A stretch of DNA of 64,000 nt, from positions 1,612,001 through 1,676,000 of the forward strand of contig CAVUKN010000005.1 of assembly GCA_963742105.1 (NCBI GenBank), written 5' to 3'. This stretch comes from Gp6-AA40 sp963742105. Its GTDB lineage: Bacteria; Acidobacteriota; Vicinamibacteria; Vicinamibacterales; UBA2999. Under the pieces are notes generated by a model. It was not told the origin of the DNA. It made no database searches and worked only from the letters and a program-made list of their open reading frames with translations. Numbering within the stretch: position 1 is the stretch's first letter; each line of letters starts with the position of its first letter. A program made the translations under genes and the position numbers. Shown in pieces: positions 27,421-36,915 of this stretch.

Positions 27421-28794
27421 ATGAGCATCCTGATCAAAGGCGGGACGGTCGTGACCGCAACCGACATCTACCCGGGCGATGTCCTGATCGAGGGGGAGAA
27501 GGTCAGCGTCATTGGCACGTCGCTCACCATGCCAGCCGATCGGATCATCGACGCGACGGATAAATACGTGCTGCCGGGCGGCATCGACGTCCATACGCAC
27601 CTGGACATGCCGTTCGGCGGAACGACATCGGCCGACGACTTCGAATCGGGCACGGTCGCGGCGGCGTACGGCGGCACGACGACGATTGTCGACTTCGCCA
27701 TCCAGTACAAGGGGCAGACGCTGCACCACGCGTGGGAAACGTGGCTGAAGAAGGCGGAAGGGAAAGCCGCCATCGACTACGGCTTCCACATGATCATCAC
27801 CGAGCTCACCGATCAGGTGGAACTGGAGATGGACGCGCTGGTCCGTCAGGGGGTGACGTCGTTCAAGCTGTTCATGGCCTATCCCGGCGTCTTCATGCTG
27901 GATGATGCCAGCATCTTCCGGGCGTTGATGCGGACGGGTGAGAACGGCGGGACGATCTGCATGCACGCGGAGAACGGCGGCGTTATCGATGTGCTCGTGA
28001 AGAAGGCGCTCGCGGAAGGGAAGACGGCGCCGAAATATCACGCGTTGACACGTCCAGCCCGCGCCGAAGCCGAGGCGACCCATCGGGCCATCGCCCTGTC
28101 GGAGATGGCCGGCGTGCCGATCTACATCGTCCACCTGTCGGCGGCCGAAGCGCTCGACATGGTGACCGAGGCACGCGACCGCGGCCTTCCCGCCTTCGCC
28201 GAAACGTGCCCGCAGTATCTGTTCCTCTCCTACGAGAACTACGAAGAGCCCGGATTCGACGGCGCGAAGTACGTAATGAGCCCGCCGCTGCGGGCACGGG
28301 AGACCCAGAAGAACCTGTGGCGCGGTCTCGCCTACAACGACCTGCAGGTCATCTCCACCGATCACTGCCCGTTCTGCATGAAGGAGCAGAAGGTGCTGGG
28401 CGAGGGGGACTTCTCGAAGATTCCGAACGGGGCGCCGGGGATCGAAACGCGGATGAGCCTGGTCTACGACGGCGGCGTGCGCGAGGGTCGGATCTCGCTC
28501 AACCGCTTCGTCGAGCTCACGTCGACGTCACCGGCGAAGATATTCGGGCTGTTCCCGCGGAAGGGGACGATCGCGCCAGGGTCCGACGCCGATATCGTCA
28601 TCTTCGACCCGCAGAAAACGCAGCGCCTCGGCTTGAGCACGCTGCACATGAAAGTGGACTACAACCCGTACGAGGGCCGCGACGTGACCGGCGTGGCCGA
28701 GACCGTACTGTCGCGTGGGCGGGTCATCGTCGAGAACGGCCAATTCACCGGCAAGCCAGGGAGTGGTGCTTTCCTGAAGCGCGGTACGCGCTGA
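27421..28794 (+). CDS. hydA: Dihydropyrimidinase / D-hydantoinase
   Basis: 457 residues, cyclic amidohydrolase with a binuclear metal site: GGIDVHTHLDMPFGG (His58, His60), carboxylated lysine Lys149 in GVTSFKLFMAYPG, CMHAENG, IYIVHLSAAEALD and STDHCPFCM (metal Asp). It opens dihydrouracil or dihydrothymine to N-carbamoyl-beta-amino acids. Length and motifs are standard. It starts 3 bp after an ACCAAAG heptad array and ends 2 bp before an AACTCCC array, so its expression signals are embedded in repeats. Intact. Confidence 0.93.
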   Translation: MSILIKGGTVVTATDIYPGDVLIEGEKVSVIGTSLTMPADRIIDATDKYVLPGGIDVHTHLDMPFGGTTSADDFESGTVAAAYGGTTTIVDFAIQYKGQTLHHAWETWLKKAEGKAAIDYGFHMIITELTDQVELEMDALVRQGVTSFKLFMAYPGVFMLDDASIFRALMRTGENGGTICMHAENGGVIDVLVKKALAEGKTAPKYHALTRPARAEAEATHRAIALSEMAGVPIYIVHLSAAEALDMVTEARDRGLPAFAETCPQYLFLSYENYEEPGFDGAKYVMSPPLRARETQKNLWRGLAYNDLQVISTDHCPFCMKEQKVLGEGDFSKIPNGAPGIETRMSLVYDGGVREGRISLNRFVELTSTSPAKIFGLFPRKGTIAPGSDADIVIFDPQKTQRLGLSTLHMKVDYNPYEGRDVTGVAETVLSRGRVIVENGQFTGKPGSGAFLKRGTR

Positions 28795-28795
28795 T

Positions 28796-28860
28796 AACTC
28801 CCAACCCCCAAAGGCCCAACTCCCAAGGTTGGGAGTTGCGGAGTTGGGAGTTGGGAGTTG
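28796..28860. repeat. Inverted heptad array (AACTCCC / GGGAGTT class)
   Basis: AACTCCC, AACCCCC, AAAGGCC, CAACTCC, CAAGGTT, GGGAGTT, GCGGAGT, TGGGAGT, TGGGAGT. It occupies the entire gap between the dihydropyrimidinase stop and the aminotransferase start; its last GGGAG is the only plausible ribosome-binding site for that gene (6 bp before TTG at 28864). The left end GATAACTCCCAAC recurs at 44.68 kb. Confidence 0.92.
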
Positions 28861-28863
28861 TCA

Positions 28864-30171
28864 TTGACCAGCGAAGAGATCGTCGCACTATCGAAGAAGC
28901 ACACGTTATTCGAGTGGGCGGTGCAGGGCGCGGTCGACCCGATACCTGTGGCCAGGGCCAAGGGCATCTATTTCTGGACGCCGGACGGCAAGCGGTTCAT
29001 CGACTTCAACAGCCAGTTGATGTCGGTGAACATCGGTCATGGCGACGAGCGGGTCATCGCGGCGATCGCCGCCCAGGCGCAGCAGGTGATCTTCGCCGGG
29101 CCTGCCATGGTGACAGAACCGCGAGCGCGGCTGGGGGCCAAGCTGGCCCAATTGTGCCCGGGCGACATCGACGTGTTCTTCTTCACGAACGCCGGCGCCG
29201 AGGCGAACGAGAATGCGTTCAAGATCGCGCGCTTCGTGACCGGCCGTCAGAAGATCCTGGCGCGCTACCGTTCCTACCACGGCGCCACCGGCGGCGTCAT
29301 CACGGCAACCGGCGATCCGCGCCGCTGGTCGCAGTCGCCATATCCCGGCATCATCCACGTCCTCGACCCGTACCACGGCATCCAACAGGGGTGGGATTCG
29401 GCCGAACAGTCGCTCCGCTATCTCGAGGAGGTCATCCAGCTGGAAGGCCCGTCCACGATTGCGGCGTTCATTCTGGAATCGGTGACCGGGACGAACGGAA
29501 TCCTGGTTCCGCCTGACGGCTACATGCAGGGCGTCCGGGCGCTGTGCGACAAGTATGGAATCCTGATGATCGCGGACGAGGTCATGTCGGGCTTCGGCCG
29601 CACCGGCGAGTGGTTCGCGATCAACCATTGGAACGTCGTTCCTGACCTGATCACGATGGCGAAGGGATTGACCAGTTCGTATGTTCCGCTCGGTGCCGTC
29701 GGCATGCGACGCGCCATCGGCGACCGGTTCAGGGACGTGATGTTTCCGAGCGGCCTGACCTACAACAGTCATCCGCTCGCGTGCGCCACCGCACTGGCCG
29801 TCATCGATGTGATGGAGCAGGACGGCCTGGTCGAACGGGCCCGGGAGCGGGGAGCGCTGATGGCGAAACTGCAACAGGACCTCGCCGCCCGGCACCCTTC
29901 GGTGGGGGCGGTGCGGTCGATCGGCTTGTTCGGTGTCATCGAACTGGTGAGGAACCGGCAGACGCTGGAACCGCTGGCGCCGTTCAACGGTACGTCCCCC
30001 GAGATGACGGCGCTGGCGAAGTTCTTCCGTCAGGAAGGGCTGTTCACGTTCGTGCGCTGGAACTACTTCTTCACGAATCCGCCGTTGACCATCAGCGACA
30101 GCGAACTTCGAGAGGCATTCGCCATCATCGATCGAGGGCTGGAGCTCACTGACAAGGCGGTCACCTCGTAG
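28864..30171 (+). CDS. Class III aminotransferase (beta-alanine/omega-amino acid type)
   Basis: 435 residues from TTG at 28864 (TSEEIVALSKKHTLFEWAVQ); an in-frame TTG at 28858 is an alternative. Fold-type I PLP enzyme: FFFTNAGAEANENAFKIARF, YRSYHGATGGVITATGDPRR, LMIADEVMSGFGRTGEWFAI and the PLP lysine Lys267 in ITMAKGLTSSYVPLGAV. At the end of a pyrimidine catabolic operon its likely job is transamination of beta-alanine or beta-aminoisobutyrate to the semialdehyde used by the mmsA product. Intact. Confidence 0.9.
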   Translation: MTSEEIVALSKKHTLFEWAVQGAVDPIPVARAKGIYFWTPDGKRFIDFNSQLMSVNIGHGDERVIAAIAAQAQQVIFAGPAMVTEPRARLGAKLAQLCPGDIDVFFFTNAGAEANENAFKIARFVTGRQKILARYRSYHGATGGVITATGDPRRWSQSPYPGIIHVLDPYHGIQQGWDSAEQSLRYLEEVIQLEGPSTIAAFILESVTGTNGILVPPDGYMQGVRALCDKYGILMIADEVMSGFGRTGEWFAINHWNVVPDLITMAKGLTSSYVPLGAVGMRRAIGDRFRDVMFPSGLTYNSHPLACATALAVIDVMEQDGLVERARERGALMAKLQQDLAARHPSVGAVRSIGLFGVIELVRNRQTLEPLAPFNGTSPEMTALAKFFRQEGLFTFVRWNYFFTNPPLTISDSELREAFAIIDRGLELTDKAVTS

Positions 30172-30236
30172 GCGCCTGGCAGATTTCTCAAGTGACCACC
30201 AGCCCCCAGCTACGCGAGCTACCGGCCAGGCTAACC

Positions 30237-30635
30237 ATGATCGTCTCCGTCACCCGACTCCGACTCCGCTCGCTGCGCTTCCTGCTCCCGTTCATCGTCT
30301 ACTCCTTCCGATCGATGCGCCAGGCAAGCGCAGCCCCGGCAACATCGCCGCCGACGCGCATGCGCGATCAGCATGGCGGTTTCTGGACGCGCAGCGTCTG
30401 GCGCGACGTCGAGTCGATGCGCGCGTTCATGACCTCCGGGGCGCACCGGCAGGCGATGCCCAAGCTCCTCGACTGGTGCGACGAAGCCGCGCTCGTACAC
30501 TGGGAGCAGGACACGGCGGCATTGCCGGAGTGGGACGAGGCGCATCGGCGGCTGGTGACGCAGGGGCGTCGATCCAAGGTGCGGTATCCCTCTCCAGCGC
30601 ACGAAAGACTGGATGTTCCCGTGCCGCGCCGGTGA
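30237..30635 (+). CDS. Small protein resembling DUF3291/monooxygenase-fold proteins
   Basis: 132 residues from the ATG at 30237 (IVSVTRLRLRSLRFLLPFIV); the frame is open from 30192 but that part runs through GCTACCGGC-type repeat sequence directly before the ATG. Visible pattern: SMRQA, GGFWTRSVWRDVESMRAFMT, SGAHRQAMPKLLDWCDEAAL, HWEQD. This resembles dimeric alpha-beta-barrel proteins of the DUF3291 / antibiotic-biosynthesis-monooxygenase type. The N-terminal segment is hydrophobic. Function not assigned. It follows the aminotransferase gene by 65 bp. Confidence 0.6.
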   Translation: MIVSVTRLRLRSLRFLLPFIVYSFRSMRQASAAPATSPPTRMRDQHGGFWTRSVWRDVESMRAFMTSGAHRQAMPKLLDWCDEAALVHWEQDTAALPEWDEAHRRLVTQGRRSKVRYPSPAHERLDVPVPRR

Positions 30636-30652
30636 CAAGCCGCCGCGTCTGG

Positions 30653-30687
30653 TATTCGCGATTCACGATTCGCGTTTCACTATTCAC
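30653..30687. repeat. Heptad array (GATTCAC class)
   Basis: TATTCGC, GATTCAC, GATTCGC, GTTTCAC, TATTCAC: five units in register, one arm only, just upstream of the MBL-fold gene. Confidence 0.85.
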
Positions 30688-30717
30688 GAATGTGCTCCTG
30701 CGACGATAATCCGCCGC

Positions 30718-31585
30718 ATGCGTCGTCCTGTCGTGATCGGTATCGTGTTGCTGCTCGCCGCCGGGGCGCTGTCCTGCCAGCGCAACCAGGCTCCGGCTAT
30801 CCGACTGTACGTGTTCGACGGCGGTACCTTGGCGAGCGCGGACATGAGCCGGTATCGGCTGGCCACGAACGAGGTGACCACCACGAACATGTCGGTGGCC
30901 TGTTTTCTGGTGGCCCATCCGCGCGGCGTGCTTGCTGTGGGACGCGTGCGCGGTGCCGGACGAGTCGTGGACGCCGACAGGCGCGCCGGCGCTGCAGCAC
31001 CTGACGCTGCCCGATGGACAGGCACGTGAAGTCACGATCGCCAACCGCCTGCTGCCGCAGTTGTCGACCGCAGGCTTCACGCCCGCCAGCGTGACGCACC
31101 TGGCACTCTCGCACTATCACTGGGATCACACGGCCAATGCGAACGCGTTCGGCGCGGCCGCGTGGGTCGTGCGGCCGGCTGAGCGTGAGGCGATGCTTGC
31201 GGACATGCCGCCGCCGTTGACGCAGCCGGTCACGTATGCAGCACTGCGCCGCAGCCGGGTCATCTCCATCACCGGCGACGACCACGACGTATTCGGCGAC
31301 GGGACGGTGGTGATCAAGCTGGCCGCCGGCCATACGCCCGGTCATCAGGTGCTGGTTGTCAAGCTCCCGCGCACCGGAACGGTGGTGCTATCGGGTGACC
31401 TGTATCACTATCCGGAAGAGCGCGCGTTAGGACGCATTCCGACCTTCGAGGCGGATCAGGCGCAGACGGCGATGTCGCGGGCGACCGTCGAAGCGTTCCT
31501 TCAGCGAACGGGCGCGCAACTCTGGATTCAGCATGATTTCGCCGGCAACGCGAAACTGCGGAAGGCGCCGGCGTACTACGATTGA
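30718..31585 (+). CDS. Exported MBL-fold metallo-hydrolase, one frameshift
   Basis: N-terminal hydrophobic leader (RRPVVIGIVLLLAAGALSC), possibly a lipoprotein signal though the lipobox is weak. One extra T near 30930 shifts the frame; after it LLWDACAVPDESW continues into THLALSHYHWDHTANANAFG (the HxHxDH metal motif), KLAAGHTPGHQVLVVKL and VVLSGDLYHYPEERALGRIP. The order matches AttM/AiiA-like lactonases and related hydrolases of the metallo-beta-lactamase fold. Periplasmic or outer-surface hydrolase; substrate unknown. Confidence 0.75.
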
Positions 31586-31626
31586 GAGAGGTTGCGCGTG
31601 TCCACCAGGAAGAGGGCGGTGCGTCG

Positions 31627-33311
31627 ATGAGTGACGGTCAGAACAAGCTGACACGACGGGAGCTGTTCGTCGCGGGGGTGACGGCGGGAGTCGGTGTCAC
31701 CCTCGGGTCGCAAACGGTTGGCGAGGCGCAGGCGCCGGCGGGTGCGCAGGCGCAGGGCGCGGCGCCAGAGGAACTCGTATTCGTGAACGGCCGCATCCAC
31801 ACGATGGATGCGAACAATGCCGTGGTGACCACCGTGACGATTCGCAATGGCCGCTTCACGGCGGTTGGCGGTGCGGTTCCACGGCCCGCCGCCGGCCGGC
31901 GCATCGTCGATCTCCGCGGCCGCACGGCAGTGCCGGGCATCATCGACAACCACAACCACATCGTCCTGATGGGCAATCGTCCCGGGTATCACACGCCACT
32001 CGAGAACGCGGCGTCGATCCGCGACGTGCAGGAAACGCTGGCCGCCCGCGCCAGGACCCTGCCGGCCGGCGCGTGGATGACGACGATCGGCGGGTTCCAC
32101 CGGAATCAGCTGGTGGCTCCGGGAGAGATGCCGCGGCTGCCCACCCTCACCGAACTCGACGCCGCCGTTCCGAACAATCCTGTCTATCTGAGCGAGGGGT
32201 TCAACGGGCCGTCGGTCACGAATACAGCCGGCAAGAAGATCTTCGAGAGCCAGACCCCGCCGATCCCCGTCGGCGCGGACGGGTCGATCGCGGGCAACGC
32301 GATGGCGACCGGACGGGCGACGCTTTTTCTGCGGCAGACGCTGCTCAATCCGGAGCAGCGCCGTCGCGGCGCGATGGACGCGCTGTCCTATGGGTTGAGC
32401 CTCGGCGTGACCACGCATCTGGATCAGGGCGCGTTCCAGGCGGCGAACATGCCGAGCCGATGGCGCTGCGCACGAAGACAACTACGCGATGCACCAGCCG
32501 TTCATGTCGCTGCATGCGGCGGGCACGCTGCCGGCGCGCCTCCGCATCAACTTCCTGCATCAGGACGCCACGCCCGAACTGGTGACGCTGAACGAGCGGC
32601 TGCGCAATTCGTATCCGTTCTTCGGCGACGACGTCGTCCGCACGGGCGGCATCGGCGAGTTCATCGCCGGCGGCTTCGGGCCAAACAGCCCGATGGTGGA
32701 GGCGGCGAAGCTGATCGCCAGCGCCCGCTGGCGCGCCGAGGTGCATTCGCTGTCGGCGATGGACTTCCAGCAGGAAATTCAGGCATACGAGGCGGCGCAC
32801 GCCGAGACTCCGATCACCGATCTGCGCTGGGTCGTCGCGCACGTGCCGTTCATCACGGAGCCGTGGGTCAACCGTCTCAAGGCGATGGGCGGCGGGCTGT
32901 CGCTGACCAGCTGGCGGTATCTGGCGGGAACGCCCGAACAGAACGGACCGGACTTCAAGATGATCCTCGGCAGCGGCATCCACTGCGGCATGAGCTCCGA
33001 CGGCATGCAGATCGCGCCGATGAATCCCTGGCTGCACATGTACTACGCCACGACCGGCCTCAACGCGCGGCAGGTCCTGATCAATGGCGGCAAGCAGATC
33101 TCACGACAGGACGTGTTGAAGCTGTACACCGGCCAGCAACGGCTGGTTCATCCGTGAAGAGGATCGGCTGGGAACGATCGAGGCCGGCAAGCTGGCCGAT
33201 CTCGCCGTGCTCAACCAGGACTACTTCACGGTCAAGGACGAAGACCTGAAGAAGATCCGTTCGGTGATGACCGTCGTCGGCGGCCGGATCGTCTACGACG
33301 CGGGAGCGTGA
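31627..33311 (+). CDS. Tat-exported amidohydrolase (YtcJ/amidohydrolase 3 type), two frameshifts
   Basis: Starts ATG 31627 with a twin-arginine leader (TRRELFVAGVTAGVGVTLGS). Then LVFVNGRIHTMDANNAVVTT, GRTAVPGIIDNHNHIVLMGN (metal HxH), FMSLHAAGTLPARLRINFLH, WRAEVHSLSAMDFQQEIQAY, LRWVVAHVPFI, HCGMSSDGMQIAPMNPWLHM and the C-terminal GTIEAGKLADLAVLNQDYFT. Extra bases near 32460 and 33130 break the frame; across them the order is that of a complete family member of about 560 residues. Substrate unknown. Its stop overlaps the next gene's alternative GTG start. Confidence 0.75.
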
Positions 33312-33313
33312 GC

Positions 33314-34526
33314 ATGACGATGCCGATGACGCCGGTCGGGGCAACCGCACGATGGATTGCCGCGGCGCGCGCGCTCGAGACCGAGCACGAGACGCCGCTG
33401 TTCACGGATCCGTACGCCCGTGCGCTCGCGTCCGACGAGGGGTTCGCGCTGCTTGCAGAGATGCGCCGCGCGGCCGGACCGACCGCCGGCAGCACCGGCC
33501 CAGACCTGTATCTCTCCTTGCGTACTCGCTTCCTCGACGACGGTTTGATGAACGCCGTTCGCGACGGGACGATCACGCAGGTCGTGCTCCTCGCCGCAGG
33601 CATGGATACCCGCGCATTTCGTCTCTCCTGGCCCGCCGGCGTCGTCGTCTACGAATTGGACCGAGACGATGTGTTCGATGTCAAAGAGCCGGTGCTGGCC
33701 GCAATGAACGCGAAGCCGACGTGTGACCGGCGCATCCTCCGAGTGGATCTGGCCGGTGACTGGGTTCAGCGGCTGCTTGCTGCAGGGTTCGACACGGCTC
33801 GCCCGGCGGCGTTCCTGACGGAAGGGCTGCTGATGTACCTCCGGCCGGACGCGGCCGAAAGCGTGGTGCGCGGGATCTCGTCCATCGCGGCGGACGACAG
33901 CTGGATCGGACTCGATGCCGTGAACAAGGAGATGATCGATTCTCCATTCACGGCGCCGTACATGAAAAAGCTGGCGGAGCTTGGCGTCCCGTGGCACTTC
34001 GCGGTTTCCGACTCCGGACATCTTCTTCGCCCGGCACGGCTGGCGCGCACAGGTCACGATGCCTGGCGACCCGAATGCCAATTTCGGGCGCTGGCCGTTT
34101 CCCGTGATGCCGCGGTCGATGCCAGGCATCCCGCGCACGTTCTTCGTCACGGCGACAAAGGGCGGTGCGGCGTTGCAGTTACCCCTGCCGGTGTCGATCG
34201 CCTCGGCAGAGCACTACACGTGGGGACAGGGCTGCGACGGCTGGCATCTCGTGAAGCAGGACAGCCTCAGCGTGATCCAGGAACGCATGCCCGCCGGCAC
34301 CAGCGAAGAACGACATCGCCATTCGCGCGCGCGCCAGTTCTTCTACGTGCTGAGGGGAACGCTGACCCTGGAGATGGAAGGCGTCACGCACTCGCTGACC
34401 GCCGGGACTGGGATTGAAGTGCCGGCCGGCGCGGCACACACGGCAGCCAACCAGGGGCCCGACGAGATTGAATTTCTTCTCGTCTCCCAGCCGCCGGCCC
34501 ACGGCGACCGGGAACCGGCCCCGTGA
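33314..34526 (+). CDS. SAM-dependent methyltransferase (TIGR00027 type) joined to a cupin domain, one frameshift
   Basis: ATG at 33314 after GGGAG. Residues 1-230: leucine-carboxyl-methyltransferase-like family (TPVGATARWIAAARALETEH, TRFLDDGLMNAVRDG, QVVLLAAGMDTRAFRLSWPA, VVVYELDRDDVFDVKE, AAFLTEGLLMYL). An extra T near 34014 moves to DIFFARHGWRAQVTMPGDPN and the family's end PRTFFVTATK. No stop follows: the frame goes on through a 10-residue linker into a cupin (SAEHYTWGQGCDGWHLVKQD, RHRHSRARQFFYVLRGTLTL, IEVPAGAAHTAANQGPDEIE). The cupin normally stands alone and could start at GTG 34191, but there is no ribosome-binding site there. True fusion or two genes is unresolved. Confidence 0.65.
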
Positions 34527-34610
34527 TCGACGCGGCCTGTTTATGTGGCGTTTGGAGCCGTCTCTTGTCGGTCACGCGCAGCCGAGCGTGTGCACGATTA
34601 TGATCGCGTG

Positions 34611-35157
34611 ATGATCGCTCCTCCCGATCGAACCGAAGCGGCCGACTTCTACTTCACGTATATCGACAAGGTCCGGACCGGGCGATGTACGGCGGCTGCT
34701 CGCCGATCAGGCGGGGGAGGTGCTGATGCTGCTGCGCGGCATCAGTCGACGAGCGGTCGCTGTACCGTTATGCGCCGGGGAAGTGGAGCATCCGCGAGCT
34801 GGTCAGCCACGTCAACGACGCGGAACGCGTGTTCTCGTTCCGCGCGTTCTGGTTTGCCCGCGGACTCGAGGCGCCGCTGGCGAGCTTCGAACAGGACGCG
34901 GTGGTGCCGACTGGCCGCGGCGGACGAACGGCAGTGGGACAGCCATCTGGACGAGTTCGCGGCGATCCGCGCCGCGCACGGTCGCACTGTTCGACGGCTT
35001 GCCGCGACGCCGCGTGGGATCGTCGCGGCATCGCCAGCGACAAGCGGTGTCGGTCCGCGCGCTGGCGTATATCTGCGCCGGTCACGTCGCGCATCATCTC
35101 GACGTGCTGCGAACGCGGTATCTGACGTGTAGCTATTCGCCGCGTGCGACCCGCTAG
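34611..35157 (+). CDS. DinB-family protein, heavily frame-shifted
   Basis: From ATG 34611 (IAPPDRTEAADFYFTYIDKV) the protein hops through all frames by single extra bases: GEVLMLLRGI, ERSLYRYAPGKWSIRELVSH-like segment, NDAERVFSFRAFWFARGLEA, AADERQWDSHLDEFAAIRAA, TVALFDGLPR, WDRRGIASDKR and ALAYICAGHVAHHLDVLRTR. Metal-ligand histidines of DinB proteins (SHVNDAER; GHVAHHLDVL) are present. At least six insertions in 0.55 kb make this the densest damaged gene; sequence error or a pseudogene are both possible. Confidence 0.55.
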
Positions 35158-35162
35158 TGACG

Positions 35163-35309
35163 CGGGCCGCGGCCGGATCCGGCTACGTGCGCCGGGACCG
35201 CTGCGCGGATCCCGGCCTACGTGCGTGACCGTCCGGCCGGGACCGCTGCTGCGGATCCCGGCCTGCGGCGACGATTCGTGTAGGGCGGGATCCGCGCAGC
35301 GGTCCCGCC
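35163..35309. repeat. Cluster of REP-like palindromes
   Basis: Three related hairpins: CCGGGACCGCTGCGCGGATCCCGG, CCGGGACCGCTGCTGCGGAT + CCCGG, and TAGGGCGGGATCCGCGCAGC + GGTCCCGCC, with the phrase CGGCCTACGTGCG between copies. They alternate in orientation and fill the gap before the YbjQ gene. Confidence 0.8.
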
Positions 35310-35338
35310 ATGGAGGCAGCGTGCCGATCGACCATCAC

Positions 35339-35658
35339 ATGGTGACCACAACGTTCGACATTCCCGGCTACCGCGACGATGGCGTGTCTCGGCGTCGTCC
35401 GCGGCATCACCGTGCGATCCCGCAGCCTGCTCGGCAACATCGGCGCCGGGCTGCAGACGCTCGTCGGCGGCGACATCACCTTGTATACGGAGCTGTGCGA
35501 AAAGGCACGCAGCGATGCGTTCGACCTGATGCTCGCAGCACGCCGCCGAGATCGGTGCGAACGCCGTCATCGGCGCGCGCTACGATGCCAATGAGGTCGG
35601 GGCCGGCATTACCGAGGTGCTCGCCTACGGCACCGCGGTCAAAGTGGAGAGAGCGTAG
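35339..35658 (+). CDS. YbjQ (DUF74) family protein, two frameshifts
   Basis: About 105 residues: MVTTTFDIPGYR, then after an extra base CLGVVRGITVRSRSLLGNIG, GLQTLVGGDITLYTELCEKA and RSDAFDLML, then after a second EIGANAVIGARYDANEVGAG and ITEVLAYGTAVKVERA. This is the complete YbjQ pattern (pentameric, proposed heavy-metal-binding domain; function unproven). Shifts near 35377 and 35535 are both one extra base. Confidence 0.75.
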
Positions 35659-35683
35659 CAACCGACTCCAATCGACTCGTGAA

Positions 35684-35722
35684 CGTGAGCCGTAACGACC
35701 AACGACCAACGACCAACGACCC
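35684..35722. repeat. Heptad array (ACCAACG class)
   Basis: CGTGAGC, CGTAACG, ACCAACG x3, ACC then the GTG start codon of the next gene. The array abuts the start without a ribosome-binding site. Confidence 0.85.
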
Positions 35723-36196
35723 GTGAATGCCACCGCCGCAGTGATCGACGCGCTCGCACGCGCTCCACGCATCATCGTTCCGCTCGTCCGCGAAGTCCCG
35801 GCGGCGCTGCTGAAGCGGCGTCCCATGCCGCAGCGCTGGTCGGCGCACGAGCAGGCGTGTCACCTGGCCCACGTCCATGGCCTGTTCTTCAGCCGGCTCG
35901 ACCAGATGCTGCGCGAGCCGGCGCCGGTGATCACGCCCTACGACCCTGCGATGGCCGATCCCGACGATTTTCTCCTGCACATGGATCTCGACGACGCGCT
36001 GCAGGCATTCGTGTCCGATCGTGAACGTCTCGTCGATCGCATCCGCGCCCTGTCGGAGGATGACTGGCAGAAACGGGCCGAGCACGGTGAGTACAGCCAC
36101 TACTCGGTGTTCATCATGCTGCGCCACGTCGCGCTCCACGACTTCCTGCACGCGTACCGCATCGAGGAGATCGTGCTGAAGAAGGATTGGTCGTGA
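35723..36196 (+). CDS. DinB-family protein
   Basis: 157 residues, intact. ALLKRRPMPQRWSAHEQACH, LAHVHGLFFSRLDQML and FIMLRHVALHDFLHAYRIEE contain the three metal-ligand histidines of the DinB fold. GTG start directly follows a heptad array. Its stop overlaps the GTG start of the next gene (GTGA), suggesting translational coupling. DinB proteins include thiol-dependent S-transferases and damage-inducible proteins of unknown role. Confidence 0.8.
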   Translation: MNATAAVIDALARAPRIIVPLVREVPAALLKRRPMPQRWSAHEQACHLAHVHGLFFSRLDQMLREPAPVITPYDPAMADPDDFLLHMDLDDALQAFVSDRERLVDRIRALSEDDWQKRAEHGEYSHYSVFIMLRHVALHDFLHAYRIEEIVLKKDWS

Positions 36197-36893
36197 CGGT
36201 CCGCGCTGAGACGACCTGGCAGGTGTCCGTCGGGAACGAGCGGACGACCGTCGCCTGGGACCCTCCGAGCCGGCGACACCGCCGGGCGGTGTTCGTCTGT
36301 GCCCACGGCGCCGGCGGACAGATGAACGACCGATCGATTCTGGCGGTAACGCGGGCGCTGCGCGAGCGCGGAATCGGCACCGTGCGATTCAACTTTCCGT
36401 ACCGCGAGCGTGGGTCCGGTCGCCCCGATCCGATGCCGAAGCTGCTGGAGTGCTACGAGTCGGTCGTGGCGAGCGTCAGGACGGAACTGGCGCCGCGACA
36501 CGCTCGTCGTTGGCGGCCGGTCGATGGGTGGCCGCGCCGCGTCGATGCTCGTTGCCGACGGGACCGCATGCGACGGGCTGCTTGTTGCTGGCCTACCCGC
36601 TGCACCCGCCTGGACAGCCCGGCAAGCTGCGCGTCGAGCATCTGCCGCAGATCGCTGTGCCGGTCCTCTGCATCAACGGAACGCGCGATCCGTTCTGCGA
36701 TCCGACGCTGATGAAGCGGACGCTCGCGGGACTCGGGACCAACTGGCAGATGCTCTGGCTGGAAGGAGCGGATCACAGCTTTCACGTGCTGAAGTCGAGC
36801 GGTCGCACCGACCACGACGTACTCGAGGAAGTCGCTGCCGCAAGCGACACCTGGCTCAGTGCGTTTCCCGGCGCCAGACAACGGCAGCGCTGA
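36193..36893 (+). CDS. Alpha/beta hydrolase (dienelactone hydrolase/KANL3-Tex30 type), two frameshifts
   Basis: GTG start coupled to the preceding DinB gene. RAVFVCAHGAGGQMNDRSIL (oxyanion region), GIGTVRFNFPYRERGSGRPD, then an extra base near 36503 leads to DTLVVGGRSMGGRAASMLVA (nucleophile elbow GRSMGG), another near 36580 to CLLLAYPLHPPGQPGKLRVE, VPVLCINGTRDPFCDP (acid) and LEGADHSFHVLKSSGR (His). All catalytic elements of a Ser-Asp-His hydrolase are present. Convergent with the VWFA gene. Substrate unknown. Confidence 0.75.
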
Positions 36894-36915
36894 TCGAGAA
36901 CGCGATGTGGCCGCC

